From assembly GCF_030718995.1 (NCBI RefSeq), contig NZ_CP132204.1:4278001-4342000 (forward strand): a stretch of DNA of 64,000 bases, written 5' to 3'. Shown piece by piece: positions 8,441 to 17,323 of this stretch. Numbering within the stretch: position 1 is the first letter of the stretch; each line of letters opens with the position of its first letter. Source of the DNA: Arthrobacter oryzae (GTDB lineage Bacteria; Actinomycetota; Actinomycetes; Actinomycetales; Micrococcaceae). The notes under the pieces were generated by a model. The model was not told the origin of the DNA and did no database searches. It saw nothing but the letters and a program-made list of their open reading frames with translations. The translations under genes and the position numbers were made by a program.

Positions 8441-8755
8441 ATGAAGAGGTCAATGGGATTGCTCGCATCCACCCTGCTGGCTGCAGGACTCAGCATCGGG
8501 GGGACGGCAATGGCTGCCGGACCCGCTGCGGCGGATTCCGGGCTGAAGTCCGTCACGATTTCCGCGACGAACTACCAGAGCTACACGGACCACGACAGGG
8601 ACCGCGACCGCGACAAGAAGCGGGACTGGCGTCACGACCGCAAGTGGTGTGAGCGGCACGGCTACTGGCACCACCACAGGGGTGACAGGGACCACAGGGG
8701 CGGCTGGCACTTCCACAGCTATTGTGACGACGACCATCGGCGCGGCCGGCACTAG
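8441..8755 (+). CDS. Small secreted His/Asp/Arg-rich protein
   Basis: A 104-residue protein of unknown function. It has a clear Sec signal peptide (MKRSMGLLASTLLAAGLSIG, cleavage probably after AMA or AAA near residues 25-31). The mature part is extraordinarily charged, with Asp-Arg repeats (DRDRDRD) and His clusters (WHHHRGDRDH, HFHSY), plus two Cys that could form one disulfide. Such composition suggests metal or polyanion binding at the cell surface; that is inference. GGAAGA lies 4 bases before the ATG, and a strong hairpin follows at 8791. Confidence 0.8.
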   Translation: MKRSMGLLASTLLAAGLSIGGTAMAAGPAAADSGLKSVTISATNYQSYTDHDRDRDRDKKRDWRHDRKWCERHGYWHHHRGDRDHRGGWHFHSYCDDDHRRGRH

Positions 8756-8790
8756 GCCGCCGGCGGTGATGTGACCGCACGGCAATAGCT

Positions 8791-8828
8791 GCAGGAGGGG
8801 CACCGCTTTCAGGCGATACCCCTCCTGC
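8791..8828 (+). terminator. Rho-independent-like hairpin after the His-rich protein gene
   Basis: A 10-bp perfect stem (GCAGGAGGGG paired with CCCCTCCTGC) whose interior contains a second small stem. It lies 36 bp after the stop codon of the 8441 gene. No long T-run follows, as is common in high-GC actinobacteria. Confidence 0.6.
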
Positions 8829-8896
8829 GCCATCCTTTGTGGCGTTCGCCCCGGCGAAGTCTTCCCGCGCACCCGATCCGATGCCAGAGTCGGTAC

Positions 8897-9331
8897 ATGA
8901 ACACCTGGGACCCTGGAGCTGCCGGAGTCATCAGTTTCCCCTCCGGCCGGCGCATTCGCGGCCGCGCACTGCGTCATCCGCTCCCGCCGGGAGCGGTGCC
9001 CGATTTTGCCGTCTACCTGCTCGGGAAACCCCCGGCACCAACAGGATGGGAACAGCGGTGGGTGCGCTGGCCGGACTTCTGGTTGCCGGCAGACAGAACG
9101 GACGCCATGGACGCCCTGCGGGAAGCCTGGGTCCGCGCGGCATCTGAGCGCGTCGAGGTCGCCTGCCTGGGCGGCCACGGCAGGACCGGCACGGCACTTG
9201 CCTGCCTCGCTGTGATGGACGGCGTCCCGCCAGGGCAGGCGGTGTCCTTCGTGCGGGAACACTACGGGCCGGCGGTGGAGACTCCATGGCAGCATTGGTA
9301 CGTCAGATACGTTGCCGGCCGGATCAGGTGA
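8897..9331 (+). CDS. Protein tyrosine phosphatase-like protein
   Basis: A 144-residue protein with the P-loop motif ACLGGHGRTGTALAC, fitting C-x5-R of cysteine-based phosphatases, followed by a helix-rich tail. In classical enzymes a His precedes the Cys; here it is Ala. The frame is open from 8837, but the ATG at 8897 (MNTWDPGA) is preferred, since translation upstream of it is not protein-like. The substrate is unknown. It is convergent with the CapA-like gene. Confidence 0.8.
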   Translation: MNTWDPGAAGVISFPSGRRIRGRALRHPLPPGAVPDFAVYLLGKPPAPTGWEQRWVRWPDFWLPADRTDAMDALREAWVRAASERVEVACLGGHGRTGTALACLAVMDGVPPGQAVSFVREHYGPAVETPWQHWYVRYVAGRIR

Positions 9332-9359
9332 GCCTTTCTTCCTGGCAGGGCCGCCACAC

Positions 9360-10652
9360 TTACCTTCCTTCGTCGGAAATGATCAGTTCCCGGGCACCCG
9401 CCTCGGCGGCGCCCATCGACTCCACCACGGACTTGGTCCGCAGCCGCGTTGCAGCGTCGGCTTCCGCCCCGGCACACGGCCCCTGCGGCGCGTCGGCCGC
9501 CACGGAACACCACCGGTACGGATCGCGGACAATCACTGACGGCACCCAGGCCAGGTCCGTTGCCGTCCATTTTCCGGCCGCGTCCTGGCTGAACTGTGCC
9601 CGCACCAGCAAGCCCTCGTTGTTCACCACATACCAGGGCGAGAGTTCCGTAACGCCGTTGCCCAGCCCGTACACAATCCACGTCCCCTTGTAGTTCTCAA
9701 TGGGAAGCACGGAGTGCGTGTGGTGGCCGTAAACCATGGTGAATTCGCCGCTGTCCACGAGTGCATGGGCAGTGTCCTGCTGCTGGGCGTTGGGGGCGCC
9801 GGCATACTCGTCACCCGCATGCATGGCGCCGAGCACGATGTCCGCGCCAAGCGCCCTTGCCTTCTTCGCTTTGGCAATCATGGCCGGAGCGTCCAGCATG
9901 TCCACCTGCCAGGTGTGCTCGGGGAACTGCCCGTTGAGGCCGTAGGTGGCTTCGATTACGGCGATGCTGGCGGCTTCCGTCTGCAGGATCAGGATTCCCT
10001 GCGACTCCGCCTCGGTCCGGTAGGAACCGGTGTGCTTCAGACCCGCGGCGTCCAGGGCATCGAGGGTCCGGACCAGGCCGGTGGTCCCTTGGTCAATCGT
10101 GTGGTTGCTGGCCGTGGTGCAGGCCGCGTAGCCCACGTCTTTTGCCGCCGTGATGATCTGCGGAGGAACATTGAAGGACGGATAGGCCGAGAAAGGCCCG
10201 GCCGGGTCCGCAACCGGAGTTTCCTGGTGGCAGACGGCGACGTCGCTCTTCCCGATGTAGGCCCGCTGCCCCTCGAGCAACGGCGTGAAGTCCAGTCCTG
10301 GCTTTCCGATGGCCGCTGCGTCGGCCCGGGCCTGGTCCCACAGCTGGGCATGCACCAGCATGTCCCCCGTCACCAGGACGGAAGTGCACCGTACTGCAGG
10401 GCAGGGCGGGCCCTTGCCCGGCGTCGGTTCCGGAACGGGGGCCGGTTCCGGGGCGGCAGCCGACGACGCCGGCGCGGAGGCCGCCGTCGTCCGCGGTGAA
10501 TCGGCGGACCGTTGTCCGTCGCCCTGCTCGGCGAGGACGCCGCACGACGAGAGCGCGAGCAGCACGAGCGCAAGCATCACGACGGCAGCGGCAAACGCCG
10601 GGGCGCTGCCTTTGCCGAGCCTGCTCGGTGCCCGTGGACGTAATTCCGGCAT
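9360..10652 (-). CDS. CapA family lipoprotein (metallophosphatase-like)
   Basis: A 430-residue protein related to CapA/PgsA of poly-gamma-glutamate capsule synthesis, a metallophosphoesterase-like fold. The N-terminus is a hydrophobic stretch ending in a lipobox-like LSSC (about residues 34-37), then a Pro/Ala-rich linker, then motifs of the family: GDMLVHAQ, ASNHTIDQG, GAMHAGDEY and VYGHHTHSV. No capB/capC homologues are nearby, so capsule synthesis cannot be claimed; orphan CapA proteins in actinobacteria are of unknown role. Divergent from the M3 peptidase. Confidence 0.87.
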   Translation of the reverse strand: MPELRPRAPSRLGKGSAPAFAAAVVMLALVLLALSSCGVLAEQGDGQRSADSPRTTAASAPASSAAAPEPAPVPEPTPGKGPPCPAVRCTSVLVTGDMLVHAQLWDQARADAAAIGKPGLDFTPLLEGQRAYIGKSDVAVCHQETPVADPAGPFSAYPSFNVPPQIITAAKDVGYAACTTASNHTIDQGTTGLVRTLDALDAAGLKHTGSYRTEAESQGILILQTEAASIAVIEATYGLNGQFPEHTWQVDMLDAPAMIAKAKKARALGADIVLGAMHAGDEYAGAPNAQQQDTAHALVDSGEFTMVYGHHTHSVLPIENYKGTWIVYGLGNGVTELSPWYVVNNEGLLVRAQFSQDAAGKWTATDLAWVPSVIVRDPYRWCSVAADAPQGPCAGAEADAATRLRTKSVVESMGAAEAGARELIISDEGR

Positions 10653-10734
10653 GGCGCCATCCTATGGGGGTCAGCGCCGGAAACCCGGCAAAATCACCAT
10701 TGAGAACCTCCTGATTACATGAAAGGGTTGTTTC

Positions 10735-12747
10735 ATGACTAACCCCCTCCTCACTCCCAGCCCTTTGCCGTTCGGGCTCCCGCCATTTGCAGACATCGAA
10801 GAGGCCGATTACGCCGAAGCAGTCCGTTCCGGCCTTGCGGAGCACCTGGCGGAAATCCAGGCAATCGTGGACAACCATGACCCTGCCACCTTCGAAAACA
10901 CGGCCTTGGCAATGGAACGCTCGGGACAGCTCCTCCAGCGCGCCGCCGCGTCCTTCTTCACCCTGGTTTCGGCCGATGCCACGGACGGTATCCGGGCGCT
11001 CGAGACTGAATTGTCCCCGGAGTTTTCCGCCCATCAGGACGCTATTTACATGAACCGGCGGCTGTTCGACCGGTTCGCAGCTGTGGACACCACCGGTCTC
11101 GATGACGAATCCGCCAGGCTCGTGGAGGAGTACCTCAAGGAGTTCCGCCAGTCCGGAATCCAACTGGACGACCCGGGGCAGGAGAGGCTCAGGGCCGTCA
11201 ACGCCGAACTGTCCCGGCTGGGCACCGACTTCGGACAGCGCACCAAGGAAGCGATGAAGACCTCCGCCCTGCTTCTCGATGATCCCGCGGAACTGTCCGG
11301 GTTGCCGGCGGACGACATTGCCAGCGCCGCAGAGGCAGCACGGGCGGCCGGGCACGACGGCAAATTCCTGCTGGCGCTCATCCAGCCCAGCAACCAGCCG
11401 GCCATGGCATCGCTGGAAAACCGCGACGTCCGCCGCCGCCTCTACCAGGCATCCATTAGCCGCGGAAGCAGCGGCGGCAGCCTCGACGTCCAGGACCTGG
11501 TGAAGTCCATGGTGGCGCTCCGTGCGGAGAAAGCACGCCTCCTGGGGTTCGCCAACTACGCCGAGCTCACTGTGGACCGCCAGACGGCCCCCGATTTCGA
11601 AGCCGTGCAAACCATGATGAACCGGCTGGCTCCCGCCGCCGTCCGGAATGCCGACGCCGAGGCCGCCGCCCTGGCTGACGTCGCGGGCCAACCGCTGGAG
11701 GCCTGGGACTGGGCGTACTATTCGGCGAAAGTGCGTCGCGAGCGGTACAGCGTGGACGAGCAGGCGTTGCGTCCCTATTTCGAGTTGGACCGGGTGCTTC
11801 GCGACGGCGTGTTTTTCGCCGCAACATCCCTCTACGGTGTCACTTTTCACGAACGGCCCGACCTCAAGGGCTACCACCCCGACGTCCGGGTCTGGGAAGT
11901 CCGCAACGAGGACGGTTCCGAACTGGGCCTGTTCCTGGGCGACTACTACGCCCGGGAGTCCAAGCGCGGCGGGGCCTGGATGAACTCTTTGGTGGACCAG
12001 TCCGCGCTCCTCGGGACGCAGCCAGTGGTGATCAACAACCTCAACATCTCCAAACCTCCGGCCGGCGAACCCACACTCCTGACCCTGGACGAGCTTCGGA
12101 CCACGTTCCACGAGTTCGGCCACGCCCTCCACGGACTGTTTTCCAACGTCACCTTCCCGAGGTTCTCCGGCACAGCCGTTCCGCGGGACTTCGTGGAGTA
12201 CCCCTCCCAGGTCAACGAAATGTGGATCATGTGGCCCGAGGTCCTGGCCAACTATGCCCGGCACCATGTCACCGGCGAGCCCCTTGCCCAGGAGGTCGTG
12301 GACAGGCTCAACGAATCGCAGCTGTGGGGAGAGGGATTCGGCACTACGGAGTATCTGGGCGCCGCTCTGCTGGACCTTGCCTGGCATGTCCTGGACGAAT
12401 CAGGGGTCCCGGCTGACGTCCTGGCGTTCGAAGCCAAGGCCCTGGCGGCCGCCGGAGTGGCACACACCCTGATTCCCCCTAGATACCGCACCGGATACTT
12501 CCAGCACATCTTCGCGGGCGACGGCTACGCGGCGGGCTACTACTCCTATATCTGGAGCGAAGTGCTGGACGCGGACACCGTGGAATGGTTCAAGGAAAAC
12601 GGCGGACTCAACCGCGCCAACGGAGACTTCTTCCGGAGCGAACTCCTGTCCCGCGGCAACAGCCGTGAACCGCTGGACTCGTTCCGTGCCTTCCGCGGCC
12701 GCGACGCTCAGCTGGAGCCGCTGCTGAAGCGCCGCGGGCTGGAGTAG
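10735..12747 (+). CDS. M3 family metallopeptidase (peptidyl-dipeptidase Dcp-like)
   Basis: A 670-residue zinc peptidase. The zinc motif HEFGHALHG lies at about residues 459-467, and the downstream Glu ligand is in the YPSQVNEMW segment. Full length for Dcp/oligopeptidase A. No signal peptide, so it is probably cytosolic and recycles short peptides. The start MTNPLLTPSPLPFGLPPF is typical of Dcp. It ends 17 bp before a strong bidirectional hairpin shared with the convergent pdxS. Confidence 0.93.
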   Translation: MTNPLLTPSPLPFGLPPFADIEEADYAEAVRSGLAEHLAEIQAIVDNHDPATFENTALAMERSGQLLQRAAASFFTLVSADATDGIRALETELSPEFSAHQDAIYMNRRLFDRFAAVDTTGLDDESARLVEEYLKEFRQSGIQLDDPGQERLRAVNAELSRLGTDFGQRTKEAMKTSALLLDDPAELSGLPADDIASAAEAARAAGHDGKFLLALIQPSNQPAMASLENRDVRRRLYQASISRGSSGGSLDVQDLVKSMVALRAEKARLLGFANYAELTVDRQTAPDFEAVQTMMNRLAPAAVRNADAEAAALADVAGQPLEAWDWAYYSAKVRRERYSVDEQALRPYFELDRVLRDGVFFAATSLYGVTFHERPDLKGYHPDVRVWEVRNEDGSELGLFLGDYYARESKRGGAWMNSLVDQSALLGTQPVVINNLNISKPPAGEPTLLTLDELRTTFHEFGHALHGLFSNVTFPRFSGTAVPRDFVEYPSQVNEMWIMWPEVLANYARHHVTGEPLAQEVVDRLNESQLWGEGFGTTEYLGAALLDLAWHVLDESGVPADVLAFEAKALAAAGVAHTLIPPRYRTGYFQHIFAGDGYAAGYYSYIWSEVLDADTVEWFKENGGLNRANGDFFRSELLSRGNSREPLDSFRAFRGRDAQLEPLLKRRGLE

Positions 12748-12764
12748 TTCCCCTCCCCTAACGG

Positions 12765-12808
12765 ACGACGGCGGCGGGCCACCTTGGAAGGTGACCCGCC
12801 GCCGTCGT
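12765..12808. terminator. Bidirectional terminator hairpin between M3 peptidase and pdxS
   Basis: Two arms of 19 bases each (ACGACGGCGGCGGG, C, CACC pairing with GGTG, A, CCCGCCGCCGTCGT; one mismatch) around a TTGGAA loop. It lies between convergent genes, so it can serve both strands. The outer ACGACGGCG is shared with hairpins at 50284 and 61758. Confidence 0.8.
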
Positions 12809-12824
12809 ACTGCTTTGGGAGCTG

Positions 12825-13751
12825 TTACCAGCCGCGCTCGGCGAGGCGGTGCGGCTGCGGGATTTCGTCGACGTTGATGCCGACCATCGCTTCGCCCAGG
12901 CCGCGGGATGCCTTGGCGATGACGTCCGGGTCATCGAAGAAAGTGGTGGCCTTCACGACGGCGGCCGCGCGCTGGGCCGGGTTGCCGGACTTGAAGATGC
13001 CGGAGCCGACGAACACACCGTCAGCGCCAAGCTGCATCATCATTGCAGCATCCGCCGGGGTGGCGATGCCGCCCGCGGTGAACAGGACCACGGGGAGCTT
13101 GCCGGCGGCAGCAACTTCCTTGACCAGTTCGTACGGGGCCTGCAGTTCCTTGGCCGCGACGTAGAGCTCGTCCTCGGGCAGGGCGGCAAGCTTGGCGATC
13201 TCCGAGCGGATCTGGCGCATGTGGCCTGTGGCGTTGGAGACGTCGCCGGTGCCGGCTTCACCCTTGGAGCGGATCATGGCCGCGCCCTCGTTGATGCGGC
13301 GCAGCGCCTCACCCAGGTTGGTGGCACCACAGACGAAGGGAACCTTGAAGTTCCACTTGTCGATGTGGTTGACGTAGTCGGCCGGGGTCAGGACCTCGGA
13401 CTCGTCGATGTAGTCCACGCCGAGGGACTGCAGGACCTGCGCCTCAACGAAGTGGCCGATCCGGGCCTTGGCCATGACCGGCACGGACACGGCTTCGATG
13501 ATCTTGTCGATCATGTCCGGGTCCGACATGCGGGACACGCCGCCCTGGGCGCGGATGTCGGCCGGAACGCGTTCCAGCGCCATCACGGCCACGGCACCGG
13601 CGTCTTCGGCGATGCGGGCCTGCTCGACGTTGACGACGTCCATGATGACGCCGCCCTTGAGCATCTCTGCCATGCCGCGCTTGACGCGGTTGCTGCCCGT
13701 GACGCTGTTGGCGGACGAGCCGGCTTCGCTGCTTACATCAGGTGTAGACAC
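12825..13751 (-). CDS. pdxS: Pyridoxal 5'-phosphate synthase lyase subunit PdxS
   Basis: Forms PLP from ribose 5-phosphate, glyceraldehyde 3-phosphate and PdxT-derived ammonia. The 308-residue protein has conserved blocks such as MLKGGVIMDVVN, AVMALERVPADIRAQGG, MAKARIGHF, IDESEVLTPAD and FTAGGIATPADAAMM; Lys residues in the first and MRxIRSEI-type segments correspond to the Schiff-base lysines of the family. Its glutaminase partner pdxT is about 9 kb away on the same strand, an arrangement looser than the usual adjacent pair. Confidence 0.97.
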   Translation of the reverse strand: MSTPDVSSEAGSSANSVTGSNRVKRGMAEMLKGGVIMDVVNVEQARIAEDAGAVAVMALERVPADIRAQGGVSRMSDPDMIDKIIEAVSVPVMAKARIGHFVEAQVLQSLGVDYIDESEVLTPADYVNHIDKWNFKVPFVCGATNLGEALRRINEGAAMIRSKGEAGTGDVSNATGHMRQIRSEIAKLAALPEDELYVAAKELQAPYELVKEVAAAGKLPVVLFTAGGIATPADAAMMMQLGADGVFVGSGIFKSGNPAQRAAAVVKATTFFDDPDVIAKASRGLGEAMVGINVDEIPQPHRLAERGW

Positions 13752-13926
13752 AAAAACCCCTATGGGTAGCTAGATGTTACGTAGATCCGGTCTCTCGGTT
13801 CCGGCGCAGGCGGCGGCACAGACGGGAAAGCCACGCCGCACGCACACCGGATTACCGGATCCAATGACCAGGTACAGCTAATACTAGTCGCACGCCGCGA
13901 CGCTGCTGAATTCGGGTTACCCCTGG

Positions 13927-14565
13927 TTAGGCCGGCTGCTGCGAAGCCGTTCCGTTGGGCTCCTCGAGCGACTGCCGGTATACGGTGGCGATGCGCTGGA
14001 CCACAGTCACCAGGCTGGCCGCCGCGAGCAGGACGAGCGTCGCCAGCAGCACCACGCTGGGGAGCCCGATTCCGGTAAATCCCGTCACCACAAGCACCGA
14101 AACCAGCCGTTCTGCCCGCTCCGCTATGCCCACGTTGGCGTGGAAGCCCAGAGCCTCGGCCTTGGCCCGCGCGTAGGAGACCACCATGCCAAGCACCAGG
14201 CAGACGACGGCGGCCACGGCGATCGCGCGGTCCGCGCCCCCCGTGAAAAACCAGATGGCCAGGCCGGCAAACAGGGCGCCGTCGGCAACCCGGTCAAGGG
14301 TGGAATCCAGGAAATTGCCCCAGCGGCCGCCGCGCTCCTGCATCCGCGCCATGATGCCATCGAGGACGTCGGAGAAGATGAAAGCCGTAATGAACAGCGT
14401 TCCCCACCACAGCTGTCCCAACGGATAGAAGACCAGCGCACCCACCACCACGCCGGCCGTGCCCACGATGGTGATCGCATCCGGTGAAACGCCGATTTTC
14501 AGGAGCCAGCGGGCCAGCGGGGAGAAGAGGGCGGTGAAGAACCCGCGGGCATGCCGGTTAAGCAT
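13927..14565 (-). CDS. pgsA: CDP-alcohol phosphatidyltransferase (phosphatidylinositol phosphate synthase type)
   Basis: Integral membrane enzyme that transfers a phosphatidyl group from CDP-diacylglycerol to an alcohol. The signature D-x2-D-G-x2-A-R-x8-G-x3-D-x3-D is intact, running from DVLDGIMAR to LDSTLD. About six hydrophobic segments are visible over 212 residues. Among actinobacteria, this gene next to a HIT protein and thrS is usually the inositol-phosphate synthase of the PIM pathway; the acceptor is inferred from context. Start chosen at 14565 (MLNRHARGFF), overlapping the HIT stop by 8 bp; upstream in-frame sequence is the HIT gene read out of frame. Confidence 0.88.
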   Translation of the reverse strand: MLNRHARGFFTALFSPLARWLLKIGVSPDAITIVGTAGVVVGALVFYPLGQLWWGTLFITAFIFSDVLDGIMARMQERGGRWGNFLDSTLDRVADGALFAGLAIWFFTGGADRAIAVAAVVCLVLGMVVSYARAKAEALGFHANVGIAERAERLVSVLVVTGFTGIGLPSVVLLATLVLLAAASLVTVVQRIATVYRQSLEEPNGTASQQPA

Positions 14566-15160
14566 GCTCGTCCTCGGGCCAGGCCTCCGCGACCTGCTGG
14601 CGGACCTCGCCGAGCGTCTGCGTGATCGCTTTGGTCTGGGCGATGATGGGGAAGAAATTGCCGTCGCCGCCCCAGCGGGGAACAACGTGCTGGTGCAGGT
14701 GGCCGGCAATCCCGGCCCCGCCCACTACGCCCTGGTTCATCCCGAGATTGAAACCACCGGGATTGGACACCTTGCGCAGGACCCTCATGGAGGTCTGTGT
14801 CAGTGCCGCGAACTCCGCGGTTTCCTCCACGGTCAGGTCTGTGTAGTCCGGAACATGGCGGTATGGGCAGATCAGCAGGTGGCCCGGGTTGTAGGGGAAA
14901 AGGTTCAGCACCACATAGGCAGTGCGTCCCCGGTAGACAATCAGGGATTCTTCATCATCGCGGGCGGGGGCCACGCAGAACGGGCAGTCATCCTGGTTCT
15001 TGAACTGGTGCTGCCCGCCCTTGATGTAGGCCATGCGGTGCGGTGTCCACAGGCGCTGGAAGGCGTCCGGAACTCCGGCCAGACCGAAGTCATCGGTCAC
15101 ACCGCCGTCGTCCGGATAACCCCCGCCAGCGCCTGTGTTCTCCTGCACGTCGCCTGCCAT
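14558..15160 (-). CDS. HIT domain protein (diadenosine tetraphosphate phosphorylase-like)
   Basis: Histidine-triad nucleotide-binding protein of about 200 residues. The catalytic triad HLHQHVVPRW is present, with the LNLFPYNPGHLLICPYRHV block typical of the Ap4A phosphorylase branch and two Cys near DDCPFCVAP. It lies between thrS and the phosphatidyltransferase gene with short spacing or overlap, so it is part of one operon. The frame allows a start at 15202 overlapping thrS; the ATG at 15160 (MAGDVQENTG) avoids that. Function in the cell is uncertain. Confidence 0.88.
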   Translation of the reverse strand: MAGDVQENTGAGGGYPDDGGVTDDFGLAGVPDAFQRLWTPHRMAYIKGGQHQFKNQDDCPFCVAPARDDEESLIVYRGRTAYVVLNLFPYNPGHLLICPYRHVPDYTDLTVEETAEFAALTQTSMRVLRKVSNPGGFNLGMNQGVVGGAGIAGHLHQHVVPRWGGDGNFFPIIAQTKAITQTLGEVRQQVAEAWPEDEHA

Positions 15161-15170
15161 TCCGCGTCTG

Positions 15171-17180
15171 CTAGCTGGTCCGGTTGCTGACGGCGTGGAC
15201 AATCCGCTGGACGGCTTCGGCCACCGGCACGCCGTTGTCCTGGCTGCCGTCGCGGAACCGGAAGGACACGGCCCCTGCCTCGGCGTCCTCGCCGCCGGCG
15301 ATCAGGACGAAGGGAATCTTGTCCTTGCTGGCGGTGCGGATCTTCTTGGGGAAGCGGTCGGAGGAAATGTCCACCTCAGCCCGGATGCCTGCGGCCTTGA
15401 GCTGGTCCACGACGTCGAACATGTAGTCGTTGAACGCTTCCGCCACGGGAATGCCCACAACCTGGACAGGTGCCAGCCACGCCGGGAAGGCGCCGGCGTA
15501 GTGTTCCGTCAGCACGCCCATGAACCGTTCCACGGAACCGAACAGGGCGCGGTGGATCATGACCGGGCGCTGGCGGGTGCCGTCCGCGGCCTGGAACTCC
15601 AGTTCGAAGCGCTCAGGCAGGTTGAAGTCCAGCTGGATCGTCGACATCTGCCAGGTGCGGCCGAGCGCGTCTTTTGCCTGGACGGAGATCTTGGGTCCGT
15701 AGAACGCGGCTCCGCCCGGATCCGGAATGAGCTCCAGGCCGGAGGCTTCGGCAACCTCGGCGAGGGTCCGGGTGGCTTCTTCCCAGGTGGCGTCGTCGCC
15801 CACGAACTTGTCTTCGTTCTTGGTGGAGAGTTCAAGGTAGAAGTCATCCAGGCCGTAGTCCTTGAGCAGGCCCAGCACGAAGTTCAGCGTGGTGGTGAGC
15901 TCGTCCTTCATCTGCTCGCGGGTGCAGTAGATGTGGGCATCGTCCTGTGTCATGCCGCGCACACGGGTCAGGCCGTGCACCACGCCGGACTTTTCGTAGC
16001 GGTACACCGAGCCGAATTCGAAGAGCCGCAGGGGCAGTTCACGGTAGGACCGTCCGCGCGACCGGAAGATCAGGTTGTGCATGGGGCAGTTCATCGGCTT
16101 CAGGTAGTAGTCCTGGCCGGGCTTTCGCACGCTGCCGTCCTCGTTCAGTTCCGCGTCGATGTGCATCGCCGGGAACATGCCTTCCTTGTACCAGTCCAGG
16201 TGGCCTGAGACTTCGTAGAGGTGCCCCTTGGTGATGTGCGGGGTATAGACGAACTCGTACCCGGCATCAACGTGGCGCTGGCGGGAGTAGTCCTCCATGG
16301 CCTTGCGGATGATGCCGCCCTTGGGGTGGAACACCGGCAGGCCCGAGCCCAGCTCGTCGGGGAAGGAGAACAGGTCCAGCTCGGCACCGAGTTTGCGGTG
16401 GTCGCGGCGTTCGGCCTCGGCGATGCGCTCCTGGTAGGCCTTGAGTGCGTCCTTGGTGGGCCAGGCCGTGCCGTAGATGCGCTGAAGCTGCTGGTTGTTC
16501 TGGTTGCCCAGCCAGTACGCGGCCGAGGACCGGGTCAGCGCGAAGGCGTTGGAGATCAGCTTGGTGTTGGGCAGGTGGGGTCCGCGGCACAGGTCGCACC
16601 AGACGCTGTCCCCGCTTTTGCGGTCCACGTTGTCGTAGATGGTGATATCTCCGGCGCCCACTTCGACATTGACGCCTTCTCCGGCGTCGGCGGCGTTGTT
16701 TTTCTTGCCCAGCAGTTCCAGCTTGTAGGGCTCGTCCTTCATGGCCTCGCGGGCTTCATCCTCGGACACCACGCGGCGGACGAACTTCTGGTTCTGGTTG
16801 ATGATTTTGAGCATCATCTTTTCCAGGGTCTTCAGGTCTTCCGGGGTGAACGGTTCGGCGACGTCGAAGTCGAAGTAGAACCCGTCCGTGATGTAGGGAC
16901 CGATGCCGAGCTTGGCGTCAGGACGCAGCTGCTGCACGGCCTGGGCCATGACGTGCGCCGTCGAGTGCCGGAGAACGTTGAGTCCGTCCGGGGAATCGAT
17001 GGTGACGCCTTCGATCTCCGAACCCTCCGGGAGCGGCTGGTCCAGGTCTTTCAGTTCGCCGTTTACTCGGGCGACTACGACGTCGCGGCGCTCAAAAAAG
17101 AGTTCCGCGCCGGTGGTCCCGGTAGTCACCTTGGTCTCTTCGCCGTCGACGATGAGGGTGATCTGCTGGGCATCTGACAC
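15171..17180 (-). CDS. thrS: Threonyl-tRNA synthetase
   Basis: Charges tRNA-Thr. The 669-residue class II enzyme starts with a TGS domain, then an editing-domain region with HSTAHVMAQA (HxxxH at about residues 72-76), the catalytic core (motif 2 around VHGLTRVRGMTQDDAH; motif 3 around ALFGSVERFMGVL) and an anticodon-binding domain. Full length for actinobacterial ThrRS. It heads the minus-strand run thrS-HIT-pgsA. No T-box leader was recognised in the 143 bp upstream. Confidence 0.97.
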   Translation of the reverse strand: MSDAQQITLIVDGEETKVTTGTTGAELFFERRDVVVARVNGELKDLDQPLPEGSEIEGVTIDSPDGLNVLRHSTAHVMAQAVQQLRPDAKLGIGPYITDGFYFDFDVAEPFTPEDLKTLEKMMLKIINQNQKFVRRVVSEDEAREAMKDEPYKLELLGKKNNAADAGEGVNVEVGAGDITIYDNVDRKSGDSVWCDLCRGPHLPNTKLISNAFALTRSSAAYWLGNQNNQQLQRIYGTAWPTKDALKAYQERIAEAERRDHRKLGAELDLFSFPDELGSGLPVFHPKGGIIRKAMEDYSRQRHVDAGYEFVYTPHITKGHLYEVSGHLDWYKEGMFPAMHIDAELNEDGSVRKPGQDYYLKPMNCPMHNLIFRSRGRSYRELPLRLFEFGSVYRYEKSGVVHGLTRVRGMTQDDAHIYCTREQMKDELTTTLNFVLGLLKDYGLDDFYLELSTKNEDKFVGDDATWEEATRTLAEVAEASGLELIPDPGGAAFYGPKISVQAKDALGRTWQMSTIQLDFNLPERFELEFQAADGTRQRPVMIHRALFGSVERFMGVLTEHYAGAFPAWLAPVQVVGIPVAEAFNDYMFDVVDQLKAAGIRAEVDISSDRFPKKIRTASKDKIPFVLIAGGEDAEAGAVSFRFRDGSQDNGVPVAEAVQRIVHAVSNRTS

Positions 17181-17323
17181 GGGTGTCTCCTATTCAAAGT
17201 TAAGGCTTCGTAGCTTGTGGCGTACGGGGACCACAGCCAGCCTCGTCCATGCTATCGGTTGGGAGATAGGCCGACCAAAGCGGCGCGTCCGGCCCGGGCG
17301 CCTGACCCTTCCGGAGTTGCGGT

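Noticed and set aside
10093..12387. A 764-codon open frame on the minus strand opposite the M3 peptidase gene
   Set aside because: High-GC codon usage keeps antisense frames open; the plus-strand frame has HEFGH and full family resemblance, the antisense translation has none.
17181..17323. Possible T-box leader before thrS
   Set aside because: The 143-bp gap lacks the conserved T-box sequence and specifier-type stems.
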